A DNA stretch of 64,000 nt from Gloeocapsopsis sp. IPPAS B-1203. Lineage in GTDB: Bacteria > Cyanobacteriota > Cyanobacteriia > Cyanobacteriales > Chroococcidiopsidaceae. Location of the stretch: NCBI RefSeq assembly GCF_002749975.1, contig NZ_PEIG01000013.1, positions 101,139 to 165,138 of the forward strand, in the 5' to 3' direction. The notes under the pieces were generated by a model, which was not told the origin of the DNA, ran no database searches, and saw nothing but the letters and a program-made list of their open reading frames with translations. Made by a program: the position numbers and the translations under genes. This document shows positions 38,148 through 46,765 of the stretch, piece by piece (the stretch's first letter is position 1; each line of letters begins with the position of its first letter).

Positions 38148-38165
38148 ATGAAATTTAGATGAAAT
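38148..38165. promoter_or_regulatory. Direct-repeat box (k) before Cys-rich storage protein
   Basis: ATGAAATTTAGATGAAAT, 133 bp before the Cys-rich protein gene. As with box (j), its orientation is reversed relative to the downstream gene, and both are preceded by a GCATATAA sequence. Confidence 0.65.
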
Positions 38166-38298
38166 TCTTATATTTCTAAAGCAAGAAATTGCTCGCATAC
38201 CATTAGAGAGACGCGATCGCCCGCGTTAACTTCTAACGTGAAATTGGAAAAGGCATACTACCGCCTTAGATTATGTTTCTCACTTTAGGAGTTAAACA

Positions 38299-38652
38299 AT
38301 GACCACAACTCAATCTCACGATTCTTTGTTGGAAACTTGCATTCAAGCTTGTCTTGATTGTTTACGCGAGTGCGAAAACTGTGCTAATGCTTGCTTAGAC
38401 AGCGATATGGTGCAGATGATGGCTGCATGTATCAAACGCTGCCGTGATTGTGCTGACACTTGCGACCTCTGTGCTCGTTTTATGGCTCGCAATTCAGATA
38501 TTCACGGTCAGATGTGCAGCATCTGCGCCGAAGCCTGCGATCACTGCGCTGCAGAGTGCGAGAAGCACGACCACGACCACTGCAAGCAATGTGCTGAATC
38601 CTGTCGTCGTTGTGCAGAGTCTTGCCGTCAAATGGCAACTGCAATGGCATAA
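38299..38652 (+). CDS. Four-helix-bundle copper storage protein (Csp/DUF326)
   Basis: 117 residues with 21 cysteines, mostly as CxxxC and CxxC along helices (ACLDCLRECENCANAC; CSICAEACDHCAAEC), the signature of Csp proteins that fill a helix bundle with Cu(I). A short His/Asp cluster (KHDHDHC) precedes the last helix. No signal peptide, so it is a cytosolic Csp3-like type. GGAG precedes the start. It would buffer cytosolic copper along with CopZ and CopA. A direct-repeat box is upstream and MerR-type promoter M3 lies downstream, for the next gene. Confidence 0.9.
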   Translation: MTTTQSHDSLLETCIQACLDCLRECENCANACLDSDMVQMMAACIKRCRDCADTCDLCARFMARNSDIHGQMCSICAEACDHCAAECEKHDHDHCKQCAESCRRCAESCRQMATAMA

Positions 38653-38795
38653 GGTAGCACCGTTCAGTCGTGGTTACGCAGCTGTAGCGTTGCATTTTTA
38701 GCCGATCGCAGCCCTGGTTTATCTAGCGATAGACCCAGGGTTTGTTCGTTTCAACATGAGTTGAGTAGACTCAATCATTTTTTCCACTTCCCCCC

Positions 38796-38827
38796 TTGAC
38801 TCTCCCGTGAACTAGAGGCTCTAAGAT
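38796..38827 (+). promoter_or_regulatory. MerR-type promoter M3 (truncated chaperone gene)
   Basis: TTGACT, 20-bp spacer CTCCCGTGAACTAGAGGCTC, TAAGAT. It heads the interrupted copper chaperone gene at 38878. Between promoter and gene the 16-mer ACACATTTAGAGGTTT occurs twice in tandem (38838-38853 and 38854-38869). Confidence 0.8.
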
Positions 38828-38877
38828 AGAAGCAGTTACACATTTAGAGGTTTTTACACATTTAGAGGTTTAGATTC

Positions 38878-39003
38878 ATGGCTCTTCAACTGACAGTTCC
38901 TAACATGGCTTGTTCTGCCTGTGGCGACACGATTACCAAAGCTATCAAGGTGATCGACCCCAATGCTATGGTTCAAGCTGATCCTAAAACCCAGAAGTGT
39001 TGA
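38878..39003 (+). pseudogene. Copper chaperone (CopZ-like HMA), 3' end lost to IS
   Basis: 41 codons: LTVPNMACSACGDTITKAIK, then QADPKTQKC and a stop supplied by the inserted element. It matches the intact 64-residue chaperone at 50333-50527 up to ADPKT. The metal-binding MACSAC is intact but the second half of the ferredoxin-like fold is gone, so the product is unlikely to fold. The IS left end begins at 38991 inside the gene; the missing 3' half does not reappear beyond the right end. Confidence 0.88.
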
Positions 39004-40095
39004 AAGTAAGATTAAGCAACGAAAAAAAGGGGGCAGAATGCAGTATTCTGTTCCCAACTCGAAAAAAATGATGCTTGACAGTAACCTCATTTCCAACACT
39101 TGTCAAATCGATTCTGAAGCAACCTCGCCCGCATGACTACCCTGTATTGAACTCGCGCTTATTCTTTGAAATCTGGTTGACCTTTTTACTCGACCGCAGT
39201 TTAACCAGCATCAGGGACTTGTTTTATCGGCTAAATCGGACGGGTATTTCAGTCGATATGTCCACGTTTTCTAAGGCTTGCAAAAATCGGCAAGACCAGC
39301 ACTTTTTTCGGATTTATATCGAATTAATTCAGCAACTCAAGCGACGCAATCCAGCGATCGCATAAATGCTGTTTCCGATTGATTCAATGGTCATCACCTT
39401 AACCAGCAAAGTGTTTTGGATGCAAGGCTATCATCAAGTTAAATTGCTCAATGGCATCAACTTAGAGCAGGGTAATCCGAGTGAATGTCTGATTCATTTA
39501 GGACTGGGGCGCGATGCAAAATTTGCCGAGTCCGTGACAGGAATGATACCGGAAGGCGGCATCGGCATTATAGATAGAGGCTTTGCAGGTTGGGAGTTCC
39601 TCGACCAATTGAGTTTAACTGGAACACAATTTGTTGTGCGAATTAAGAACAATATGAAGACCGAACTGGATCACAATCGATATCGGGTCGTCTGGTTTTG
39701 CGATCAGGAGAGCCAAACCGAGTTTCGCCTAGCGACGAATGTGGATGAGATGAGCAATGAAGAGATTGGTGAAACGTATCGACATATCGCTGGCAGATTG
39801 AGGTGTTGTGGAAGTTTCTCAAGATGCACCTGAAATTGAACAAGTTGATCACGAAAAACGTGAACGGAGTGACGATACAGATTTACATGGTACTCATTGC
39901 GTATTTAATCTTGCAGTTAATCGAAATCTCAGCGTTCTATGGGCGTCAACTACTGGATAAGTTTCGCTACTTGCAATTAGAATTGAGTCGTCACGGTTCG
40001 ATCGTGCATTGGAGCTACGATCTGCTTCCTGAGACCCTTGTATGAGTCTTGCAAGGTCAAATGTAAAGTTTTATGGCTGGATTCAACACTTCTGG
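38991..40095 (+). mobile_element. IS4-family-like insertion sequence with 14-bp ends
   Basis: About 1105 bp bounded by perfect inverted repeats CCAGAAGTGTTGAA (38991-39004) and TTCAACACTTCTGG (40082-40095). It carries a broken DDE transposase and disrupts a copper chaperone gene. No target duplication is obvious, and the flank on the right does not continue the chaperone, so a deletion or rearrangement followed insertion. Confidence 0.85.
39075..40045 (+). pseudogene. IS4-type transposase, broken by a stop and a frameshift
   Basis: Three collinear parts: 39075-39365 (TSFPTLVKSILKQPRPHDYP), 39366-39833 (PIDSMVITLTSKVFWMQGYH with first catalytic Asp, then GIIDRGFAGWEFLDQL with the second) and about 39788-40045 (RWQIEVLWKFLKMHLKL with the catalytic Glu). 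A TAA at 39363 and a shift at 39786-39787 interrupt them. The DDE triad in this setting identifies an IS4-like enzyme. The copy cannot make an intact transposase without recoding. Confidence 0.85.
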
Positions 40096-40258
40096 TAGTA
40101 GGGGAAGTAGAAGAACATTGTAATTGCTCAAACTTAAACAAAGATAAGGGGAAGCAGGCGGCTTTGATCGGCTGAAATATACTAGGACAGTAAACAGTTA
40201 CAGCAGCTATTCAACCAGATGTTTACCGTCCTGCTCCATATCCATTAAGGAAATGCCG

Positions 40259-42274
40259 ATGAACTCATCTGATTCTCCTACAACGGCATCTCAATCTGTC
40301 CCTTTGACAAGGCTAGAACAACAAGTTCAACAATTACAAGAAGAGATCGCTCAACTGCGGCAAGAGAATGAGCAGTTACGTCAGCAGAAGGAGAGAGAAT
40401 TTTCTATCGAGATCGTCAATCAACAACAAAAGATAACTCAGCAACAGACGCAAGCGCTAGAGAAAGCCAATCCGGAGTTGTGGCAACCCGATCGCCTGTT
40501 AGAAATTACAGCGATTGCTGCCAGCGCTCTACTGACGATCGAGAACTTTGATGAGGCGGTTAAGGCTGCTCTACAAACCATTGGCAAAGGTTTAGAAACC
40601 GATCGCGTGGGAGTGATTGAGAACTTTACTCTTCCATCTAAAGAATTACCTGGTTGGAGGGTGCTGTATGAGTGGAACTCACCCTATACAATCGCCCAGA
40701 TTTCTGATTTGAATACGTCGCAGGGATGCTATGAGGAAATTCGAGATTGGCATGACTTGTTTTGCCAGGGGCAACCCGTTAGCTGCCAGATTGAGCAAAT
40801 GCCAGAACCTTTTCGGGGCAAGCAAGCGGCGATCGGAGTCAAAGCGTTTTACCTCGTACCGATCTTTGTTGAGGGCAAATGGTGGGGGGTATTGGGACTG
40901 GACGACTGCCGTGAGGCAAAGCATCGTACTCTAGCAGAACTGGCAGTCTTGAAAATTGCTGCTAATTGTATTGGCAGTGCCATTCAGCGCGATCGCACCC
41001 AAAAAGCAATGTTGCAAGCTGAACAAGCCCGATCGGCTGGATTAGCTAAAGCGAATGAAGTGTTGCGGCGAACAGCCTCAAAGCTTGTTGGACAGGAAGA
41101 CCTCGATCGCTTTCTCGAAAGTGTAATATTTGAAGTGGCTCAAGAAACTGAAGCCGTCAACAACTCAGTTTTTCTCTACAATTCCCAAACAAACACGCTT
41201 CTGATGCACAGTGCCATTCAGGAGGGTCAAGTCATCAATCTTGAAACCGATCCGCGATTTGAACTTTGGAGAACACCTGTTCCCGCAGATATAAACGAAG
41301 GATGGAAGCAAACACAAACACGCGGATATGTCTGGCACTCGTTAGAGAGCAGTGCCATGACGGGAGGTGAAATTTGGGACATCTCAGTGCCTTGGCATCG
41401 AATGATGGGGCATCGCTTTGTGTTATCGGTTCTGCTACAAGTTGGAGATGAGCCGCTGGGATTCATGGAATTATGCTTCTGTGAGCAGATGCATCTCTTC
41501 GCAGAGCGGATTGAGTTAGTGCAGACCCTCGCGCATCAGGCAGCTTTAGCCATTCAACTGACGCGACTGGCAGAAGAAGCCAAACAAGCGGCGATCCTTG
41601 AAGATCGTAATTGCATGGCGCGTGAAATTCACGATACGCTGGCTCAAAGCTTTGCCGGAATCCTCATGCAACTGCAAGCAGCCACTCTTAACCTGATCGA
41701 TGACCCAGAACAAGTTATTGTTCACCTAAAACGAGCTAGCAATCTCACGCGAGAAGGATTGGCAGAAGCCCGCCGTTCAGTATCGCTGCTGCTGCAAGAA
41801 GACACGGCTTACAGCGATTTATTATCCTCTCTCCATCAACTGGTTGAGCAAATGGGGTGCAATACTGATGTCCCTATCTCAATTAACGTTGAAGGGACTC
41901 CTTACCCGCTAAATCCAGAAGTGGGAATGCACCTATTTCGCATGGTTCAAGAGTCTCTGAACAACGCGCTTCGTCATGCTGACCCATCTACGATTCAGAT
42001 TAATCTCTCGTATATGGTTCAAGAGTCTCTGAACAACGCGCTTCGTCATGCTGACCCATCTACGATTCAGATTAATCTCTCGTATGCTACACAGAAAGTA
42101 TCGCTGTGTATTCAAGATAATGGGCGTGGGTTTGACCTAGAGCAGCCGACCAACGGCTTTGGCTTAAAGGGAATGCAGCAACGGGCAGACCTACTGAATG
42201 CTCAATTGCAGATCAATAGCCAAATCGGTACAGGAACTGAAGTTCATATCACAGCCCTTGCTCCTCTAAGCTAA
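40259..42274 (+). CDS. GAF-domain NarL-type sensor histidine kinase
   Basis: About 671 residues; I prefer ATG 40259 because AAGG lies 8 bp before it, against 2 bp for ATG 40253. Coiled coil (about 15-75), two GAF-like domains (75-240 and 270-440), then HisKA_3 with CMAREIHDTLAQSFAGI (His near residue 458), and a HATPase_c domain ending FGLKGMQQRADLL. No membrane helix, so it is a cytosolic sensor. The N-box of the ATPase domain is duplicated exactly (72 bp, 24 residues), which may abolish or alter ATP binding. The partner regulator is at 43283, with a cyclase-family gene between. Confidence 0.9.
   Translation: MNSSDSPTTASQSVPLTRLEQQVQQLQEEIAQLRQENEQLRQQKEREFSIEIVNQQQKITQQQTQALEKANPELWQPDRLLEITAIAASALLTIENFDEAVKAALQTIGKGLETDRVGVIENFTLPSKELPGWRVLYEWNSPYTIAQISDLNTSQGCYEEIRDWHDLFCQGQPVSCQIEQMPEPFRGKQAAIGVKAFYLVPIFVEGKWWGVLGLDDCREAKHRTLAELAVLKIAANCIGSAIQRDRTQKAMLQAEQARSAGLAKANEVLRRTASKLVGQEDLDRFLESVIFEVAQETEAVNNSVFLYNSQTNTLLMHSAIQEGQVINLETDPRFELWRTPVPADINEGWKQTQTRGYVWHSLESSAMTGGEIWDISVPWHRMMGHRFVLSVLLQVGDEPLGFMELCFCEQMHLFAERIELVQTLAHQAALAIQLTRLAEEAKQAAILEDRNCMAREIHDTLAQSFAGILMQLQAATLNLIDDPEQVIVHLKRASNLTREGLAEARRSVSLLLQEDTAYSDLLSSLHQLVEQMGCNTDVPISINVEGTPYPLNPEVGMHLFRMVQESLNNALRHADPSTIQINLSYMVQESLNNALRHADPSTIQINLSYATQKVSLCIQDNGRGFDLEQPTNGFGLKGMQQRADLLNAQLQINSQIGTGTEVHITALAPLS
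41942..42085 (+). repeat. Exact 72-bp tandem duplication inside kinase gene
   Basis: 41942-42013 and 42014-42085 are identical. Each encodes MVQESLNNALRHADPSTIQI plus NLSY, the N-box that binds Mg-ATP. The duplication keeps frame. Confidence 0.97.
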
Positions 42275-42399
42275 AGCGACAGTAAGGCAATGTTGTACTT
42301 GTTATCCTGCTGCACTCTTGGGTCAGAGCAGTCCTTAAGAGCCATCTGTGGGACGATAGAGAGTGAGGCTAATGTTATTTGTGCAAAGAGGAAAACACC

Positions 42400-43209
42400 T
42401 TGATTAATCAAGAGATTGTCGAACTCCTGGGACAGCGTGTCCAACTAATCGATCTCAGTCGTTCACTTGAACCCACAGTGAGTGAGCCAACTCCTCCCCG
42501 TATACAGCATATTTCACACAAAGACTGTGCTGAGATGTGGGAATTCATGTTTGGGATTCCATCAAATGCCCTTCCTAATGGATTGGGCTTTGCAGGTGAA
42601 ATTGTTGAAGCTTCAACACACGCCAGTACTCACTTAGATGCACCGTGGCACTATGCTCCGACTTCAGAGGGACAGCCTGCTTGGACGATTGATGAAACTC
42701 CACTGCATTGGTTTGTGGGTCAAGCGGTTGTTTTAGACGTATCAGATCTACCTACAGGTTATTTGGTCACACCTGAAGAAATAGAAAAGTGTTTGAAGAA
42801 ATTAAGCCACACCATCAAACCCGGTGAAATTGTTCTTTTTTGTACTGGAGCAGACGCAGTTTGGGGCACAGAAGAATTTTTTAGCTATGGGTGTGGATTA
42901 GGAGAGGAGGCGGTTCTTTATCTAGTCGATCAAGGCGTTCGAGTTATTGGCACTGATGCTTGGAGTTTGGATCGCCCCTACCCGATTATTGGTAACGAGT
43001 GGGCAATTTTTCAAGACTCAAAACGTCTGTGGTCGGCTCATTTTGCAGGAATAAAGCGGAAATATAGTCAAATCGAGAAATTAACCAATTTGAGTCAGCT
43101 TCCACCTGTTGGTAGCACTATTTTATGTTTTCCAATCAAAGTCAAGGGCGGTAGTGGGGCATGGTCACGAGTGATTGGGTTGGTGCCAACGGGAGAAAAA
43201 GTTGATTAA
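42400..43209 (+). CDS. Cyclase-family (kynurenine-formamidase-like) hydrolase
   Basis: About 269 residues from TTG 42400, which has AGAGGA at the right distance; the frame is open slightly further upstream. It belongs to the metal-dependent cyclase/KynB family. The diagnostic H-x3-H-x-D-x-P-x-H motif is seen in HASTHLDAPWHY, and further conserved parts are GEIVLFCTGAD and GVRVIGTDAWSLDRP. Family members hydrolyse amides or lactones with Zn or Mn; the substrate here is unknown. It lies between the kinase and its response regulator and probably belongs to their operon. Confidence 0.85.
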   Translation: MINQEIVELLGQRVQLIDLSRSLEPTVSEPTPPRIQHISHKDCAEMWEFMFGIPSNALPNGLGFAGEIVEASTHASTHLDAPWHYAPTSEGQPAWTIDETPLHWFVGQAVVLDVSDLPTGYLVTPEEIEKCLKKLSHTIKPGEIVLFCTGADAVWGTEEFFSYGCGLGEEAVLYLVDQGVRVIGTDAWSLDRPYPIIGNEWAIFQDSKRLWSAHFAGIKRKYSQIEKLTNLSQLPPVGSTILCFPIKVKGGSGAWSRVIGLVPTGEKVD

Positions 43210-43282
43210 TAAAAATGTCAGAGCATAAAATTTTAACCAGAATGAAGACAAAGACCTGCTAAATCCCGTTCTGCCTTCAATT

Positions 43283-43915
43283 ATGAACCCTGAGCCTCAA
43301 CCCCTTTGGATCTTAATCGCTGACGATCACCCTGTAGTCCGCGACGGGCTAGCGGCAATTCTTAACAAGCAGCCAGGTATGACCGTCATTGCTCAGGCGG
43401 GTAATGGGCTAGAAGCCGTCGAGCAATTTCGTTTACATCAGCCTGATGTAGCAATTGTAGACTTGCGGATGCCAGAAATGGGCGGGGCTGAGGTCGTTGC
43501 GACCGTCCGGGCTGAGTTTCCCAACGCCTGTTTTATTATGCTCACGGTCTACGATGGGGATGAGGACATTTACCAGGGATTTCGGGCTGGAGCCAAAGCC
43601 TATCTGCTCAAAGATACCCCCTGTCATGAGTTAGTTGAAGTGATTCGTGCCGTTTGTGCTGGAGCGCAGCATATTCCCAATTCACTCACCTCTAAACTGG
43701 CTTCTCGCCTCAGTATGTCAGAGTTGAGCGATCGCGAACGTCAGGTTTTAACGCTCATGACGGACGGTAAAAATAATCGCGAGATTGGTGAAGCCATTGG
43801 CATTTCGGAGAGTACTGTGCGATTTCATGTGTCTAATTTGATGAGTAAGTTGGGAGTGAGCGATCGCACTCATGCTGTCGTAACAGCTCTAAAACGCGGA
43901 ATCATCAAGCTATAA
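43283..43915 (+). CDS. NarL/FixJ-type response regulator
   Basis: 210 residues. Receiver with DDHPVVRDG near the start, phospho-acceptor D60 in VAIVDLRMPEMGG, and the switch Lys in AYLLKDTPCHELVEVIR. C-terminal LuxR-type HTH (about 145-205): LSDRERQVLTLMTDGKNNRE and ISESTVRFHVSNLMSKL. It is the natural partner of the GAF/HisKA_3 kinase at 40259-42274. Its targets may be the redox genes that follow in the same direction, but no operator could be identified. Confidence 0.92.
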   Translation: MNPEPQPLWILIADDHPVVRDGLAAILNKQPGMTVIAQAGNGLEAVEQFRLHQPDVAIVDLRMPEMGGAEVVATVRAEFPNACFIMLTVYDGDEDIYQGFRAGAKAYLLKDTPCHELVEVIRAVCAGAQHIPNSLTSKLASRLSMSELSDRERQVLTLMTDGKNNREIGEAIGISESTVRFHVSNLMSKLGVSDRTHAVVTALKRGIIKL

Positions 43916-44132
43916 CAAGCAGATTCATTTGCCTAAACAAGACTAGATTTTTGGGATTTGCTGTAATTGATTAAACACCTAGCGTTTCGTCCAGGTCAAA
44001 GACTGGATGTTTGCATCGTGCCTAAAACATAGGTTTTACGGTAGCTTGACAGCAGGAGCAGAGTTAGATGTGCCAATTTTGCTTGTAAGGAAAGGTTTTT
44101 CAAGACTTAGCGATAGGTTGGGTAGAGTAGCC

Positions 44133-44681
44133 GTGAATTCAGCAAATGATTCTAATCAACTGGCAATTCCAGTAGGACAGCGTGACCACATCCAGGGAGG
44201 AGAGACCGCAGTGATAACCCTAGTGGAATATGGTAGTTATGCCTGTCCAAATTGTGCAGCGGCTCAAACCGTAATTCAACAGCTTCAGCAGCAGCTAGGA
44301 GAACAGCTACGGATTGTATTTCGCCATTTTCCACAAGTCAATCTTTACCCGGAAGCTCAACACGCATCTGAAGCGGCTGAAGCCGCCGCCGCCCAAGGTA
44401 AATTTTGGCAAATGCATGACTATTTATTGACTCATCAACATGCTTTGAATAACGGCAATTTAGTAAAGTATGCTTTGACAATAGGATTGGATGTTAATCA
44501 TTTTCTACATCAAATGAGACGAGATGTTCATTTAGAGCGAGTGCATGAAGACATAGCGAGTGGAATACAAAGTGGAGTCAGTCGTACACCGACTTTCTTT
44601 ATTAATGGGATTCGACTAAATGGTGAATGGAACCCAGAAACTTTAAAATCAGAAATTTCAAAAGTATTCTTGCAAGGATAA
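44133..44681 (+). CDS. DsbA-like thioredoxin-fold protein
   Basis: About 182 residues from GTG 44133; the frame extends upstream to 44007 but the thioredoxin fold begins after this start. Active-site pair C38-P-N-C41 in YGSYACPNCAAAQ, helical insert, and cis-Pro loop SRTPTFFING. No signal peptide, so it is cytosolic and resembles the DsbA-like domains found fused to NhaA antiporters. Probable thiol-disulfide exchange. The next gene (24 bp on) is a second DsbA-family protein, then a thioredoxin-reductase-like gene. Confidence 0.8.
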   Translation: MNSANDSNQLAIPVGQRDHIQGGETAVITLVEYGSYACPNCAAAQTVIQQLQQQLGEQLRIVFRHFPQVNLYPEAQHASEAAEAAAAQGKFWQMHDYLLTHQHALNNGNLVKYALTIGLDVNHFLHQMRRDVHLERVHEDIASGIQSGVSRTPTFFINGIRLNGEWNPETLKSEISKVFLQG

Positions 44682-44705
44682 ACATTTTGGAGCAAATGGA
44701 AAGCC

Positions 44706-45368
44706 ATGACCTTAACGATCGAAATGACTTCAGATTTTATTTGTCCCTGGTGTTTAGTTGCAGACACCAACTTACAGAAAGCAATAACTTCGTTAAGCTC
44801 CGCTAACGCACAACTGGGTAATTCAGTTGAGATTCAGCGCATCTGGTATCCGTTTGAGCTAAACCCAGATATGCCAGAAGCGGGGATGGATCGCAAAACT
44901 TACCGCACCAATAAATTTGGCAGTTGGGAATATTCACAACAACTGGATGCCAAAACGGTACAGGCAGGGCAAGCCAACGGTATTGAATTTCGCTACGACT
45001 TGATGAAAGTTACTCCCAATACCCTCAAAGCCCACCGATTAACTTGGTTCGCAGGTAATGCGGGCAAAGCAACGGAGATGGCAGAACGGATTCTGAGAGC
45101 CTATTTCACAGAAGGTCAGGATATTGGTGATGTTGGTACGCTGGTAAATCTCGCTGCTGAAATTGGTTTAGATTCAGCGCACGTCAAAACATTTCTTCTT
45201 TCACAAGCAGGGATTCAAGAAATTGAAGCATTGAAACGTCAAGCGATCGCTCAAGGAATTCGGAGTGTTCCCACCATCTGCATTGGCAAGGAAGTGTTAG
45301 TGGGGGGGCAGCCTACCGAGATTTTTCTCGCTGCCCTGCGTGCTGCAACAGAATTAGAGAAGGTTTAA
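44706..45368 (+). CDS. DsbA-family FrnE-like oxidoreductase
   Basis: 220 residues. C13-P-W-C16 in DFICPWCLVAD, then the all-helical insert and the cis-Pro segment RSVPTICIGKEVLVGGQP, as in FrnE/2-hydroxychromene isomerase-like DsbA proteins. Cytosolic. FrnE proteins elsewhere protect against oxidative and cadmium stress; a similar role is inferred from the setting. It starts 24 bp after the other DsbA-like gene and ends 5 bp before the reductase-like gene, so the three genes form an operon. Confidence 0.87.
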   Translation: MTLTIEMTSDFICPWCLVADTNLQKAITSLSSANAQLGNSVEIQRIWYPFELNPDMPEAGMDRKTYRTNKFGSWEYSQQLDAKTVQAGQANGIEFRYDLMKVTPNTLKAHRLTWFAGNAGKATEMAERILRAYFTEGQDIGDVGTLVNLAAEIGLDSAHVKTFLLSQAGIQEIEALKRQAIAQGIRSVPTICIGKEVLVGGQPTEIFLAALRAATELEKV

Positions 45369-45373
45369 GTCCG

Positions 45374-46669
45374 ATGATGACTAAATTAGATTACCTAGAT
45401 TCAGCGGAACACCAAAACAAACCTCAAAACCAAGTGCGGCTGTATGGTCAACCCAATCTAGCAGAAGCTTACGAGATCCGCGATTTTCTCAATCGAAGTG
45501 TGGTTGAATTTGATTGGGTTGAACTTACAAGCGATGAGGATTGCCATCGAGAATTGGGATTTGCCGCCCTGAACGATCTGCGTTTACCAGTCGTTGAATT
45601 TCCAGATGGGATTCGTCTGTTTGCACCAACCATTCGTGACATTGCTCAAAGGTTGGGGTGGGTAGCCCAGCCTAAATTCAAAGAATATGATCTTTCGATC
45701 TATGGAGCAGGTCCGGCGGGGCTAAGTGCAGCAGTTTATGCGGCTTCTGAGGGATTGCGAACTGTCCTAATTGAGCGACAGGCAGTTGGGGGTCAAGCTG
45801 GAACCAGTTCGCTAATTGAAAATTATATGGGATTTCCTGAAGGAATTCGGGGTGCAGAATTAGCGGAACGAGCGCGTCAGCAGGCAGTCAAATTTGGCGT
45901 TGAACTCTTGCTATTGCGTGAAGGAATTAAGGCAGAATTTAGAAACAATCGCATTTATGTAGATATGGCAGACGGCAGCAAAATGATTGCCCGTACTAAC
46001 ATTTGTGCGACAGGTGTAGAGTATCGACGGTTAAATCTGCCCAACGAAGATCACTTTCTGAACCGGGGGCTGTTTTATGGCGCGGGTGTGAGTGAAGCGT
46101 CCATGTGCCGGAATCAGCAGGTTCTCGTGGTTGGTGGCGGTAATTCAGCAGGTCAAGCCGTTATGCACTTCTCACAGTATGCCAAGCAGGTGACGATGAT
46201 TGTTCGTGGCAGCACTCTGGCATCTACATTGTCAAAATATTTGATCGATCGCATCCTGAATGCCGCTAATGTTGAGGTGCTTTTTAATGCTCAAGTCACG
46301 AGGCTAGATGGTGAGGGCAGCTTACAGCAAGTTGAAATTACAGACTGTAGCGAAAACTTGGTGCGAACCATTGATACTCAATATCTCTTTATCTGTATTG
46401 GTGGTGTGCCGAACACAGAGTGGGCAAAAGACACCAATATTGTGAGAGATGAAGCAGGTTATTTGATTACCGGCTCGGATTTGCTTAAGAATGGGCAGAT
46501 GCCCGCTTGCTGGACACTCGATCGCGATCCTTATTTTCTTGAAACCAGTGTTCCGGGATCGTTTGCTGCGGGTGACGTGCGGCATGGATCAACCAAGCGA
46601 GTTGCTTCAGCAGTCGGAGAAGGGGCAATGGCAGTTACATTTGTCCACAAATTTCTAGCCGAAGCTTGA
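45374..46669 (+). CDS. Thioredoxin-reductase-like flavoprotein without CxxC
   Basis: 431 residues: an N-terminal glutaredoxin-like domain lacking cysteines at the usual place (VRLYGQPNLAEAYEIRDFL, 21-95), then a TrxR-fold flavoprotein with FAD motif GAGPAG (111-116), NADPH motif GGGNSAG (254-260) and a C-terminal FAD motif (FAAGDVRHG). The redox CATC of true TrxR is reduced to a single C245 (SEASMC). It may therefore use another acceptor, or form a mixed disulfide with the DsbA-like proteins encoded just upstream. That partnership is inference. Confidence 0.87.
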   Translation: MMTKLDYLDSAEHQNKPQNQVRLYGQPNLAEAYEIRDFLNRSVVEFDWVELTSDEDCHRELGFAALNDLRLPVVEFPDGIRLFAPTIRDIAQRLGWVAQPKFKEYDLSIYGAGPAGLSAAVYAASEGLRTVLIERQAVGGQAGTSSLIENYMGFPEGIRGAELAERARQQAVKFGVELLLLREGIKAEFRNNRIYVDMADGSKMIARTNICATGVEYRRLNLPNEDHFLNRGLFYGAGVSEASMCRNQQVLVVGGGNSAGQAVMHFSQYAKQVTMIVRGSTLASTLSKYLIDRILNAANVEVLFNAQVTRLDGEGSLQQVEITDCSENLVRTIDTQYLFICIGGVPNTEWAKDTNIVRDEAGYLITGSDLLKNGQMPACWTLDRDPYFLETSVPGSFAAGDVRHGSTKRVASAVGEGAMAVTFVHKFLAEA

Positions 46670-46765
46670 ATTTATTGGCTATTTAGAAAAAGATGTCTCT
46701 TATGATTTCTTCAGGAATCAAATGCTACTCAATGTTTGAACTAGAAAGCGAATCGGAGTTGAACA

